64,000 bases of DNA from CBDCFV01 sp965216425 (GCA_965216425.1 CBDCFV010000005.1:496001-560000); one strand, 5' to 3'; shown: positions 17,507 to 26,554, counted from the first letter of the stretch. Notes: generated from the sequence alone by a model not told the origin. Numbers and translations: made by a program.

Positions 17507-20500
17507 ATGCCCTTAGAAGGCCTCGTTTCTCTGCTTAACAGCCATTCGGTGTTCCGCCGGCAGGTGCAAGAGACCGGCGCCAGCGACCATACCCCCAAGG
17601 TGTCAGTCCGCCAAGGGGCCGCCCCGGCTTATGTCGCGGCTTTGTGGACACTGCGCCAATCCCCGACACTGGTGATAACCCCCCGGGCTGAAGACGCCCG
17701 GCGCCTCCATGATCAACTGCTCACTTACTTGGGTGAAGACGAGGCGGTGTTTCTATTGCCCGAGCCGGAAGTGCTCCCCTTTGAGCGGCTGGCGGTGGAC
17801 GCCAACACCAGCAACCAGCGCTTGGCCGCCCTGGCTGCCCTGGCCTCCCCTGATCGCCGCTCGCCTGGACAAATACCGCCGGTAGTAGTTACGTCGATCA
17901 GCGCCGCTATGCGCCCAACGCTGGCCCGGCACGTTATGTCGGGGGAGGCGGGAGGCGGCCCAGGTTGCAATAGGATCGAGATTGGCCAGCGGGTGCGTCT
18001 GAACGAACTTCTCGTCCAATGGGTCGAGCTGGGCTATCGCAACGAGCCGGTGGTGGAAACCCCTGGAGCGTTCAGCCAGCGCGGCGGCATCATAGACATC
18101 TTCCCTTCCAACGCCGACCTGCCCTTTCGCATCGAGCTTTGGGACGACCAAGTGGACACCATCAGGCAGTTCGACCCGCTGAGCCAGCGGTCGGTGGCCG
18201 CCGCCGACAGGGTGGACGTCGTTCCTGCCAGGGAACAGCTTCCGGGAGTCGCCGACCGTGGCCGGGTGGAGCAACTAATCGAGGCGATGGACTTTTCCAG
18301 CTGTGACCGTGAAGTGCGGGAGCGCATCGAGGACGAGTTGGTGACCCTCTTCTCCGCTCCCAACGTCGAGACTTTGATCTTTTACAACGGCCTGTTGAAC
18401 AACACGAGCCTGCTGGAGTACTTGGACGGGGACTACACGATAGTGCTGGAACGGCCCAGCCAAGTCGAAGCGGAGGCGTTGGAACTCGAAGAACGGTTCA
18501 TGAATATGAGGGCTTCTCGGGAGGAGCGGGGCGAGTTGCCCCGCGGGTTCCCCGCGCCCTTCTTTCCTTGGCCGGAGTTTTCCGCTTCCTTGGAGCAACG
18601 CCCCAGGCTGTTGCTTCATAGCTGGCTCAGCGACATAGAGGACGAACTGTTCCAGCCGGCCACTCCTTACTACGGCCGTCTGGAGCAGCTAGCCGGCGAC
18701 CTGCGCCGCCACGGCGCCAAAGGCGGGGCCACGGTGGCCGTCACCCGGCACGCGCGCCGCCTGCGTGAAATTCTCGAACAGGACGACATCGGCGCGACCA
18801 TAACCGATGAAGTACACCTGCCCATCTCCGCCGGCGAGGTCTACTTGGTCAACGGCTCTTTAACTGAGGGATGGGTCCTGGAATCCTTGTCGAGCGGCGA
18901 ACAGTCCGGCAGCGCCTCGTCATTGCAAGTCCTGACCGATTCCGAACTGTTCGGCACGTCCAAAGAACGACGATACCGCCGTCCTCGCAGGGTTGAAACC
19001 GGGACGGAAATCACCACTCTGTCAGACCTCGTCATCGGCAGCTACGTGGTGCACATCGACCACGGCGTGGCGCGGTTCGCGGGCACCACCAGTATGGCCG
19101 AGGACGACGAAAACAAAGAGTACTTGGTGTTGGAGTACGCCGAAAACGACAAGCTGTACGTGCCAACAGACCATTTGGACCGTGTGATGTCCTACGTTGG
19201 CGCCCAGGACCAGCCGCCGAGCCTCACCCGCCTTGGGTCCGCCGACTGGGCCAGGGTCAAAGAGAAAGTGAAGGGCGCGGCGCGCGAGATGGCCCAGGAA
19301 CTGTTGAACCTCCACGCCGCGCGGGAAGTCGCGCAGGGCCACGAGTTTGTCCAGGACACTGTCTGGCAACAGGAGTTGGAAGACTCCTTTCCTTATGAAG
19401 AGACCCCGGACCAAGCTACCGCCATCAGCGACGTGAAAGCCGACATGGAAAAGCCCAAGCCGATGGACCGGCTTATCTGCGGCGACGTTGGCTACGGCAA
19501 GACCGAGGTGGCGTTGCGGGCCGCCTTCAAAACGGTTAACGACGGGATGCAGGTGGGGCTGCTGGTGCCTACGACAGTGTTGGCGCAGCAACATTACGCC
19601 ACTTTCAGCGAACGTCTCAGCCCCTTCCCTGTCAGCGTCGACGTTTTGAGCCGCTTCCGCACCAACAAAGAACAACAAGAGGTGATCCAGTCCCTGAAGG
19701 ATGGCTCCCTCGACATAGTCATCGGCACCCACCGCCTCCTGCAGAAGGACGTGGAGTTCAAGAACCTGGGGTTGGCGGTGGTGGACGAGGAGCAGAGGTT
19801 CGGCGTCGCCCACAAGGAGCAGATTAAAAGGCTCCGGCGGGAAGTGGACGTTCTCACCCTGAGCGCCACCCCCATCCCCCGCACCCTGAATCTGGCCCTC
19901 TCCGGCATCCGCGACCTTAGCACTATGGACACGCCCCCGGAGTCCCGCCTGCCCATAAAAACCTTTGTTTCCGAGTACAGCGACGACGTGGTCAAAGAAG
20001 CGATTCTGAGGGAGATGGAGCGTGGGGGTCAGGTCTTCTTCCTTCACAACCGGGTAAGAACCATCGAGCGGACTGCGGCCGACTTGGCGGAGTTGGTGCC
20101 GCAAGCTCGCATATTGATCGGCCATGGGCAGATGGACGAATCCGACTTGGAAGACGTTATGGTGGCGTTCTCCAACGGCGAGGCTGACATCCTGGTCTGC
20201 ACCACCATCATCGAATCTGGGCTGGACCTGCCCAACGTCAACACGTTGATACTGGACCGGGCCGACCGGTTCGGGCTGTCCCAACTTTACCAACTCCGGG
20301 GCCGCATCGGACGCGGAGAACATCGGGGCTATGCCTACATGCTGGTGCCCCGTGGCCGCCGCATCACCGAGGCGGCGCAGCGGCGTTTGCAAGCCATCCT
20401 GGAAACTTCCGAACTGGGGGCGGGCTTCAGAATCGCCATGCGCGACCTTGAGATTCGCGGGGCCGGTAACCTGCTGGGCACTGCGCAGAGCGGCCACATC

Positions 20501-21055
20501 CGTGAAGTCGGCCTGGACTTGTACAGCCAGTTGCTACAGGAAGCCATCTCGGAACTGCGTCATGACGGCGTGGGCGCCCCCAATTTGGGGCAGGTCATCA
20601 TCGAGTTGCCCCGGATCGAGCTTCCGCTACAGGCGCGAATACCGGAGACCTATATTGAGCACATGCCGTCCCGGCTTGCGGTCTACCAGCGGATCGCCAA
20701 ACTGGCCGACCGCAAGCAAGTCCCGGTCATCAAACAAGAGCTGCGGGACCGCTTTGGGCCATTTGGCGAGGAAGTAGAAAACCTGCTGGTCATAGCCGAC
20801 TTGCGGGCCATGGCCGCCGGACTGGGAATAGAGTCCATCCTGCACGCCAGCGATGCCTTCGTCATCCAACTCCGCGTCCCCGTCGGCGGCGCCAGGATAG
20901 CCCTCCAGCGCGCCCTCGGCTCCTCAGTAAGTGTAGGCAACCAGCAACTCCGCCTCCCAACCCGTCAAATGGGCGACCAATGGCTAACCCGCCTCACCCG
21001 CACACTGGAACGCTTCCGCCTGTTTCAGGAGAAGGTTTTGAGCGGGAGCGGGTGA
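17507..21055 (+). CDS. mfd: Transcription-repair coupling factor Mfd
   Basis: A 1182-residue Mfd of full length. The order is a UvrB-like N-terminal module (1-350), the CarD-like RNA polymerase-interaction domain at about 500-570 (VIGSYVVHIDHGVARFAG), then the helicase core with GDVGYGKTE at about 659-667 and DEEQRFG at about 758. Also present are the TRG region (GLSQLYQLRGRIGRGEHRG) and the C-terminal TRCF domain that masks UvrA binding. It removes stalled RNA polymerase from lesions and recruits UvrA. The ATG follows AAGGAAG. The last 120 bases of this gene are repeated in diverged form about 1.1 kb downstream. Confidence 0.98.
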   Translation: MPLEGLVSLLNSHSVFRRQVQETGASDHTPKVSVRQGAAPAYVAALWTLRQSPTLVITPRAEDARRLHDQLLTYLGEDEAVFLLPEPEVLPFERLAVDANTSNQRLAALAALASPDRRSPGQIPPVVVTSISAAMRPTLARHVMSGEAGGGPGCNRIEIGQRVRLNELLVQWVELGYRNEPVVETPGAFSQRGGIIDIFPSNADLPFRIELWDDQVDTIRQFDPLSQRSVAAADRVDVVPAREQLPGVADRGRVEQLIEAMDFSSCDREVRERIEDELVTLFSAPNVETLIFYNGLLNNTSLLEYLDGDYTIVLERPSQVEAEALELEERFMNMRASREERGELPRGFPAPFFPWPEFSASLEQRPRLLLHSWLSDIEDELFQPATPYYGRLEQLAGDLRRHGAKGGATVAVTRHARRLREILEQDDIGATITDEVHLPISAGEVYLVNGSLTEGWVLESLSSGEQSGSASSLQVLTDSELFGTSKERRYRRPRRVETGTEITTLSDLVIGSYVVHIDHGVARFAGTTSMAEDDENKEYLVLEYAENDKLYVPTDHLDRVMSYVGAQDQPPSLTRLGSADWARVKEKVKGAAREMAQELLNLHAAREVAQGHEFVQDTVWQQELEDSFPYEETPDQATAISDVKADMEKPKPMDRLICGDVGYGKTEVALRAAFKTVNDGMQVGLLVPTTVLAQQHYATFSERLSPFPVSVDVLSRFRTNKEQQEVIQSLKDGSLDIVIGTHRLLQKDVEFKNLGLAVVDEEQRFGVAHKEQIKRLRREVDVLTLSATPIPRTLNLALSGIRDLSTMDTPPESRLPIKTFVSEYSDDVVKEAILREMERGGQVFFLHNRVRTIERTAADLAELVPQARILIGHGQMDESDLEDVMVAFSNGEADILVCTTIIESGLDLPNVNTLILDRADRFGLSQLYQLRGRIGRGEHRGYAYMLVPRGRRITEAAQRRLQAILETSELGAGFRIAMRDLEIRGAGNLLGTAQSGHIREVGLDLYSQLLQEAISELRHDGVGAPNLGQVIIELPRIELPLQARIPETYIEHMPSRLAVYQRIAKLADRKQVPVIKQELRDRFGPFGEEVENLLVIADLRAMAAGLGIESILHASDAFVIQLRVPVGGARIALQRALGSSVSVGNQQLRLPTRQMGDQWLTRLTRTLERFRLFQEKVLSGSG

Positions 21056-21097
21056 GGGTAGGAATCGTATGAAACCAACTACCTCCTGCGCCATTAT

Positions 21098-21565
21098 ATG
21101 GAAGTCTTAGACCTGAAATTAAGAGTGCCGAACTATCCAACGCTTGACCAGGCAACCAAGGAATCTATACTGGCCGAAGAAGAGTTCAGTCCATTACCCC
21201 ACAGTGTGCAATTGCGGTTGCTGGGCCAGTTGGCTCATGGAAATTGGCTGGCAACTCAAGTGCAGGATTCGGCGGTTCTGATTACTGAAGATTGGGTGGT
21301 CTCCATCCACGGGAAGAAACTCGTTCATACCGTATCTGCAATGGCCGTGCTTCTGAATTCCATAGGACGGCAGTTGAACACACCTGTTGAAGTTGACCTT
21401 CCAACCCTTCAGAGCGGGCACGATGAACCCTTGCATCTTTTATTAGAGCGGCAGTCCAGAAAGGACCGCGTGATAGGTGCCGTTAAATGGGGGGATACTA
21501 TTATTGCAAGTGCGTTGGTTGGCGCATTCGTCCAATGGGCGTTGTTCGGAGGCCTTTGGCAATGA
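21098..21565 (+). CDS. Hypothetical protein with C-terminal membrane segment
   Basis: A 155-residue protein I do not recognise. The body is soluble and mixed (LAEEEFSPLPHSVQLRLLGQL, LITEDWVVSIHGKKLVHTVSAMAVLL) and the end (about 130-150) is a single hydrophobic segment, IIASALVGAFVQWALFG, likely a tail anchor. No clear ribosome-binding site precedes the ATG. Its stop overlaps the start of the next gene (ATGA), so the two form a coupled cassette. The cassette lies between mfd and a diverged copy of the mfd 3' end, which suggests acquisition by transfer. Confidence 0.65.
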   Translation: MEVLDLKLRVPNYPTLDQATKESILAEEEFSPLPHSVQLRLLGQLAHGNWLATQVQDSAVLITEDWVVSIHGKKLVHTVSAMAVLLNSIGRQLNTPVEVDLPTLQSGHDEPLHLLLERQSRKDRVIGAVKWGDTIIASALVGAFVQWALFGGLWQ

Positions 21566-21963
21566 CGCGTATTTTGGAAATCAGCTTCATCCCGCAAATA
21601 GAGGCTATCATTAGGGAATTGGGCTATAAGCTCACCCGTGAACCATCCAGGGTTCCTCATCGAAGATTATGGCAGGATGACCCGGCTTCGTTGGTTCGTG
21701 GCCTCAGGTTCAGACCGGACATCCTTGTTGAACACGGCAAAAAAATCGCCATCGTCGAGGTAAAGACACGCCCCGTACTCTTGGGCGGTGTCATCCAAGC
21801 CCGTCAATATGCTGATTATTTCGGTGCGGCCGTGATTCTTTGCGTCCCGGATGATGTTTCCCCTGAGATACCCTGGAGTGTCAAAACATTTGCGGAAGAG
21901 CAAGGCATACGTCTCTGTCCGCTAGCTGACGTTGGCAACGCCCTGAAGGACCTTCTGGATTAG
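21562..21963 (+). CDS. PD-(D/E)XK-like nuclease domain protein
   Basis: A 133-residue protein when read from ATG 21562, which overlaps the upstream stop as ATGA. The core reads RFRPDILVEHGKKIAIVEVKTRP: an Asp in a beta strand, then E-V-K at the next strand, the D...ExK pattern of PD-(D/E)XK nucleases, followed by the helix QARQYADYFGAAVILCVPDD. It resembles small restriction-endonuclease-like proteins of unknown target. Coupled to a tail-anchored partner, it could be an effector of a defence or conflict cassette; that role is inference. Confidence 0.65.
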   Translation: MTRILEISFIPQIEAIIRELGYKLTREPSRVPHRRLWQDDPASLVRGLRFRPDILVEHGKKIAIVEVKTRPVLLGGVIQARQYADYFGAAVILCVPDDVSPEIPWSVKTFAEEQGIRLCPLADVGNALKDLLD

Positions 21964-22076
21964 CGTTCCATTATTCCATAGAGCGTTCTACCAATCCCGG
22001 CTACTCTTCGACCCTTCAAGGGGCCGAGCTAACATCGCTGCAAAGTAGGCGCCAATCAGCGGGACTTCCGGCGAGA

Positions 22077-22187
22077 TTAGGTAACCAGCAACTTCACCTT
22101 TCCACTCGCCAAATGGGCGACTAATGGATAACCCGCACCCTCGAACGCTTCCGCCTATTCCAAAAGAAGGTGCTGAGTGGGGTGAGT
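22077..22187 (+). repeat. Diverged second copy of mfd 3' end
   Basis: This stretch matches the last 120 bases of mfd (about 20935-21057) at roughly four bases in five, including CAAATGGGCGAC, TAACCCGC, GAACGCTTCCGCCT and GAAGGT. It has small gaps that break the frame, so it is not coding. The two copies bracket the two-gene cassette at 21098-21963. A displaced or imported gene end is the usual footprint of an island inserted at the 3' end of a gene. Confidence 0.75.
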
Positions 22188-22259
22188 GATTCGACGAGGC
22201 ACAGCATTTTGCAAATACGGTGCGATGGGTTGAGTCATTCTGATAGTGTTGAATAACAT

Positions 22260-23348
22260 ATGAGACGCCTTCCTAAATCAGTGTGGGGATTCTTATGTCT
22301 ACCGACGCGTCGCGTGATGAGTCGGGACGGCTTCTGGTGGATTGCCGCGATAGTCATCGTTCTGTTAATCGGCGGCTCTCTTTCGTGGCATTTCTGGGAA
22401 GATTTACGTGACGATCAAGAATCACTCAGCACGAGTATCCGGAATGTCGCCCTCGTCATTGGCGGTCCAATTGCGATTTTGCTCGCTATGTGGCGCAGCT
22501 CGGTAGCGGAACGGCAAGTTCAAACCGCACAACGAAGCTTACTAAACGAGCGTTACCAACGCGGGGTGGAGATGGTAGGCAACGAAGTTCTTTCAGTGCG
22601 GTTGGGAGGCATTTACGCCCTGCAACAACTCGCACAAGACCATCCTGAGCAATATCATGTCCAAGTTATGAAATCACTGTGCGCATTTGTGCGCCACCCT
22701 CCTGTAGAGGTTTTGACGACGGTGGAGAACATGGACGGGACGGGCGGAAACCCTCAGGCCGGCCGGCCTCGTGCAGATGTGCGAGAGGCCATGCGGGGGA
22801 TAGGCGCACGTAACGAGATGTTGATTGGACTCGAACAACGAGCGAAATACAAACTGGACTTCCATAGTGCTGACCTTAGCCGCCAATCCCTTAACGACTT
22901 GAACCTGTCTGGCGCAGGGCTTATGGGTGCAGACCTTTCCGGTGCCATCCTTTACAAAACAGACCTCTCCAAATCCCAACTTTTTGGGGCTAACTTGTCG
23001 CAATCTGATATTTCCGGGGCGAATCTCTTCAAGGCGTCACTATTATCAGCCTGCTTGTCTAACCTAAAACAGGCGATCGGTACTGACTTTTCACAGGCCC
23101 ATCTTTCCAACGCGATTCTGTCTGGCGCGAATTTGTCAGGTGCGAAGTTGTATAAAACAAACTTTACGAGGGCTAATCTCGCTGGTGCGCTTTTCTTCAA
23201 AGACGGTTTCATCGCAGAAGGTCTTACTCAAAAGCAAATAAATTGGGCAAGAGCAGAGCCAAAAGACAATCCACCACAATTAGACACCCTGCTGGATCAC
23301 GAAACGGGCGAGATGATTTTTGGGGAGAATAGACCACAGTTTGCATGA
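22260..23348 (+). CDS. Membrane-anchored pentapeptide-repeat protein
   Basis: A 362-residue protein with two parts. The N-terminus has two hydrophobic segments (about 26-43, WIAAIVIVLLIGG, and 62-78, VALVIGGPIAILLAMW) and a helical region (QTAQRSLLNERYQRGVEMVG) seen in many membrane-linked pentapeptide proteins. Residues from about 205 to 325 are pentapeptide repeats of the A(D/N)LSG type (GADLSGAIL, GANLSQSDI, GANLFKASL, GANLSGAKL), which fold as a right-handed square helix. The function is unknown; such proteins can mimic DNA or act as scaffolds. It follows the mfd-end repeat. Confidence 0.85.
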   Translation: MRRLPKSVWGFLCLPTRRVMSRDGFWWIAAIVIVLLIGGSLSWHFWEDLRDDQESLSTSIRNVALVIGGPIAILLAMWRSSVAERQVQTAQRSLLNERYQRGVEMVGNEVLSVRLGGIYALQQLAQDHPEQYHVQVMKSLCAFVRHPPVEVLTTVENMDGTGGNPQAGRPRADVREAMRGIGARNEMLIGLEQRAKYKLDFHSADLSRQSLNDLNLSGAGLMGADLSGAILYKTDLSKSQLFGANLSQSDISGANLFKASLLSACLSNLKQAIGTDFSQAHLSNAILSGANLSGAKLYKTNFTRANLAGALFFKDGFIAEGLTQKQINWARAEPKDNPPQLDTLLDHETGEMIFGENRPQFA

Positions 23349-23462
23349 ATCTTCGGCTTCTTTGCGCTCGGCGATCCAACCAATCTGCTCATCGCCGAGC
23401 ATACTGACATCGGATTGCTACTGCTCAACACACACGGCAACCGCTGATAGAGGGAGACTATC

Positions 23463-23552
23463 GTGCAAGACTTTAATGACAGCCTGAACCAGCTCACGGA
23501 AGAGGAATCCCCGAGAAAGGCCACTGAGGAGTTGGGCGGATCCAAGGCCTAG
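23463..23552 (+). other. Possible 29-codon small ORF
   Basis: In the gene-poor stretch 23349-23888 the only candidate is a GTG-started frame of 29 codons preceded by AGGGAG. Its product is highly charged (NQLTEEESPRKATEELGG). I see no homologue and no other coding signal in the stretch, so this may be chance or the remnant of a gene. Confidence 0.25.
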
Positions 23553-23888
23553 GGTAACGGGGTGGCGGAGATACACGAAGCTGCCACACATCTGTGAAAT
23601 GAATACGATGTCCTAGTGGACAAGTAACCCCGACAAGTGGGTAGCTATGGGTAAGAATGGAATCTTGGCGGTATGTGATTCCCTCAAAAAAGCTTATTGG
23701 GCTGCCGAGTTGGGCCGTTCGCGTGGTTCCCAGTGTGTGATCGCGTTTCTGAACTCGGACCCGGAACCTCTGGTATTGTGATTCCCGGAAGATCGGTGAT
23801 CACCGGTTCCAGAAATAGCTTTACCCAAGGCAAGCAGACCTCTGTGACCAAGGAGAATAGCCTCGCTTAACCAAGCGGCAATAGTGCA

Positions 23889-24260
23889 ATGTTGCAACAC
23901 GAACAACCGGAAACGGTCTCACGCCTTTTGTCCGACGCCGACCGGAAGTTTGCCGATGGAGATGTCCTCAAAGCCTCTGAGTTGATGTGGAAGGCAACGC
24001 GGCAGGCCGTGGCAGCCGTAGCCGCCCGTCGAGATTGGCCCTGTAACAGCGACGACATCTCCCACGTCATCCGATGCTTGGATGAGGAATACGGTACTGA
24101 ATGTACCTTCCTCGGGAAATTCGGCATCGCCGAGACTTTCCAGTACAATGCTACTCAGGACATCCTTGAAGATTGCGAGATAGAGGCCGCTCGCGAGGTC
24201 GTCGTTGACCTCATCAATCACTTGCTAAGTCACTTGCAAGACCCAAACAGCCAAGGATGA
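23889..24260 (+). CDS. PaREP1/HEPN-like helical protein
   Basis: A 123-residue all-helical protein. The pattern LLSDADRKFADGDVLKASEL, then WKATRQAVAAVAARRDWP, matches PaREP1-type HEPN-fold proteins. A clear relative lies at 56116-56472, sharing the GDV-x-x-ASE-x-x-W and A-x-x-R-x-W core. HEPN proteins are often toxins or partners of nucleotidyltransferases, but no catalytic RxxxxH is evident here. The stop overlaps the next short frame as ATGA. No good ribosome-binding site precedes the ATG. Confidence 0.6.
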   Translation: MLQHEQPETVSRLLSDADRKFADGDVLKASELMWKATRQAVAAVAARRDWPCNSDDISHVIRCLDEEYGTECTFLGKFGIAETFQYNATQDILEDCEIEAAREVVVDLINHLLSHLQDPNSQG

Positions 24261-24484
24261 CCGTCGAGGAGTACTTGGCGACTGTCCTGCGGCCCTTCCA
24301 GCCTCAACTATTACTGACACTTGCCTCTTCCCAACTCGGGAAACACTTCCCTATCATAGTAACTGTGCAACATAACCCCTCGTCCAGGATATCCGGCTGG
24401 CCGAATTTCTGGGGCCGTACCTGCCTGTTGCGGTTTCAACGCATCGTGCCGGAGAGGATCATGGCTATCATCAAAATCAAGTGA
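24257..24484 (+). CDS. Short hypothetical ORF coupled to HEPN-like gene
   Basis: A 75-codon frame whose ATG overlaps the stop of the HEPN-like gene by four bases. The first 20 residues (MTVEEYLATVLRPFQPQ) look like a genuine start, but the rest has no recognisable pattern. It may be a truncated partner gene, for example the start of a lost nucleotidyltransferase; that is a guess. Confidence 0.3.
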   Translation: MTVEEYLATVLRPFQPQLLLTLASSQLGKHFPIIVTVQHNPSSRISGWPNFWGRTCLLRFQRIVPERIMAIIKIK

Positions 24485-24573
24485 ATCCCAGTTCAGACAA
24501 ACAACCGGTCTCCCCAGTGAAAATGGGAGAGAATGGGAGGATATGAGAGGAACATCAAAAATGTGCCCTGGCG

Positions 24574-24602
24574 AAATGTCTGTAAATGTCTGTAAATGTC
24601 CG
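24574..24602 (+). repeat. Short tandem repeat (TGTCTGTAAA unit)
   Basis: About three tandem copies of a ten-base unit TGTCTGTAAA lie in the gene-free stretch 24485-24739 upstream of the tRNA. A related TGACATTT-rich stretch occurs at 37420-37446 next to another repeat family. Confidence 0.6.
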
Positions 24603-24739
24603 GGTTTCTGAAATTTCGCCCGCCGCAGGCAGGTCCTCCCGGCGGTCGGGGCTGCTGTTGCCCCGTGTTTGAAACGCAGGATCAAGCAATCCACACGCAA
24701 GTGGGGTATAATGAAAATAGTCTGCTATCTCGGCAGCGT

Positions 24740-24815
24740 CGGGGTGTAGCGCAGTGGCTAGCGCGCTTCGTTCGGGACGAAGAGGCCGGTGGTTCGAGTC
24801 CACTCACCCCGACCA
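24740..24815 (+). tRNA. tRNA-Pro (anticodon CGG)
   Basis: A full cloverleaf is visible. The acceptor stem CGGGGTG pairs with CACCCCG. The D arm includes TAGCGCAGTGGCTAGCGC, and the anticodon stem is CTTCG/CGAAG with loop TTCGGGA (anticodon CGG, proline). The T arm is GTGG-TTCGAGT-CCAC. The discriminator is A and the 3' CCA is encoded, followed by a run of five T that may end transcription. Confidence 0.95.
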
Positions 24816-24862
24816 TTTTTATGTCTTCCGCCGTTCTCTCGGACTCAGATGGACCCGGGGAC

Positions 24863-26554
24863 TTATCCCCTGCTCAGTCTTTCCATCTCCACCGCGAACC
24901 ACAGGCCCATGCTCCCGCTGCGGTCGTCGAAACCGAAGACCGCCGGACGGTGCAGGTACTCTCGCAGGTTCTCCTGTACGCCGGTGCTGATGCAGGCATC
25001 CACCACGTCCCCATTGTCATCCACCCGCTCCGACACCCCCTGCCACGCCATCCGCAGCGACTCGCGGTACGATTCGTCCAGCCACCCACGCCGCAGCCCT
25101 CTCGCCATGGCGTAGCCCGCCATGCAGGTGGCGGTGAACTCGTGGTACGAGCCCGGAAAGTCCAGTACTTCAGGATACATCCCCGACGGCTCCTGCGCAT
25201 TTCTCATTCCTTCCAGCACCCTGCGGTACATCGCCAGCACCGCATCCCGGTCCTGGTGGTCTTCCGGGACATAGGTAAGCGTCTCGGTCAGTCCGAGGGC
25301 CGCGAAGCCGTTGCCCCGTCCCCAGAAGTAGTGCGCCGACCGGCAGTGCCGGAACAAGCCGTCGTCCTGCTGGATTTCGCCGTCCAGCAGGAACCGGGTC
25401 AATATATCCAAGTAGCGTCGCTCTCCGGTAATGGTGAAAGCCCGCCCCAGCATCGCCCCGGCCATGAACATGTCCTCGGTGCGAAAGTCCGGGTCGCAGG
25501 GCGGCGGCGCCGTTCCTCGGGGAACGGCTTGGTACCGGTCCGCCACCTGCACGATAAGGTCAGAACAGCGGTGGTCTCCGGTAGCCTCTGCCAACTCCTG
25601 CCCCCAGAGCAATCCCGCCAGGTTAGCCCCGCTGGGACGGTTTCCGAACATCGGGATAGCACCGGATACGTAAGGCTCCAACAGACGCACGATGCCTTCC
25701 ACCGGAGACCCGCCGCTTGGCTCCAACCGTGCCAAGCGCAAACGCCCGCTTATGGCCACCCCTTGAGTGTAGTTGACCGGGTCCAAGGCATAGCCATACA
25801 CTCCCGCCAACACCCGGCCCAACTCCAGGAACGAACGTTGCCGCCGCGCCGCCAGCGTGTTCCGGGCCGCCGACACTCCCAGCGAGCCGGGTTGGCTCCC
25901 GACAATGTTCCACAACCGTTCCAATTCCCCCTCGAGAAGGCCATCCGGAGTCGTCAGCCGCAAGCCGGGAATCGGCCCCAGGTTGTCGGGAGTCCCTCGG
26001 CCAAGGGCGGCTGACAATGACGAATCTTCCAGTGCGACTCCAGACCCGCCCAGTGCCGCTCCCAGTTCGCCGGCAACCGCGTTTGCTTGCCACTCTACTG
26101 TGTCCCCGGCGCGAATCTCCAGCGCCAAGTCCGGCGCTTGGAAGCACAGCCACCGCCACAGGTAGCGGGTCTCGGGAGCGTCCGCGTCGTAGAAAAAATT
26201 TCCCTCCGGCGGAAAAGCCGCCGACAGGTCCGTCCTGCCCTCAGGATTGGCCAACGGTACACCCGTCAAAGCGACGTTCTCTGCATCCGGATGATGCGCA
26301 CCCGCGGCCCATTGCAAAGCCCTCAGCCCCAACGCCGCGTCTTCCGCATTCCCCGATAAACCGGAGACCAATGCTATGCGCCTTCGCCCAGTCTCCTCGG
26401 CGTAGGCGTCCACGCCCACCAACGCCGGTATCGACCGCAACCCGGCGGTTACACCGCAGGCGGATAGCCTCCAACGTCCCTGGCTTTCTTGGGCCAATGA
26501 CTGAAGGTCTGCATTCACGGTTTCCAAGTAGTCGTTCATATCGTCAAATCGCAT
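24863..26554 (-). CDS. GH88/GH105-like glycoside hydrolase with degenerate M14-like N-terminus
   Basis: A 563-residue protein. The C-terminal part (about 215-563) has the features of unsaturated glucuronyl/rhamnogalacturonyl hydrolases: FRTEDMFMAGAMLGRAF, HYFWGRGNGFAALGLTETL, PGSYHEFTATCMAGYAMARG, an alpha/alpha barrel with aspartates for hydration of unsaturated uronic acid. The first 165 residues (RIALVSGLSGNAEDAALGLRAL, VPLANPEGR) recall an M14 carboxypeptidase fold, with NPEGR in place of NPDGR, but the zinc-binding HxxE is absent, so this part is probably non-catalytic. It lies just after tRNA-Pro and is convergent with it. Confidence 0.75.
   Translation of the reverse strand: MRFDDMNDYLETVNADLQSLAQESQGRWRLSACGVTAGLRSIPALVGVDAYAEETGRRRIALVSGLSGNAEDAALGLRALQWAAGAHHPDAENVALTGVPLANPEGRTDLSAAFPPEGNFFYDADAPETRYLWRWLCFQAPDLALEIRAGDTVEWQANAVAGELGAALGGSGVALEDSSLSAALGRGTPDNLGPIPGLRLTTPDGLLEGELERLWNIVGSQPGSLGVSAARNTLAARRQRSFLELGRVLAGVYGYALDPVNYTQGVAISGRLRLARLEPSGGSPVEGIVRLLEPYVSGAIPMFGNRPSGANLAGLLWGQELAEATGDHRCSDLIVQVADRYQAVPRGTAPPPCDPDFRTEDMFMAGAMLGRAFTITGERRYLDILTRFLLDGEIQQDDGLFRHCRSAHYFWGRGNGFAALGLTETLTYVPEDHQDRDAVLAMYRRVLEGMRNAQEPSGMYPEVLDFPGSYHEFTATCMAGYAMARGLRRGWLDESYRESLRMAWQGVSERVDDNGDVVDACISTGVQENLREYLHRPAVFGFDDRSGSMGLWFAVEMERLSRG

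Noticed and set aside
17278..17598. N-terminal extension of ProB
   Set aside because: The extension covers a probable TATAAT and overlaps the start of mfd; ProB begins close to KRVVVKAG in the family.
19022..20497. 491-codon open frame on the minus strand inside mfd
   Set aside because: It lies antisense to the conserved helicase domain of mfd; its composition is the mirror of the mfd code and has no recognisable domain.
24555..24803. Frame starting MDSNHRPLRP
   Set aside because: This is a well-known false protein read from the strand opposite a tRNA gene.
24596..26014. 472-codon open frame on the plus strand
   Set aside because: It runs through tRNA-Pro and antisense to the GH88-like gene; its proline/arginine-rich product is typical of a shadow frame.
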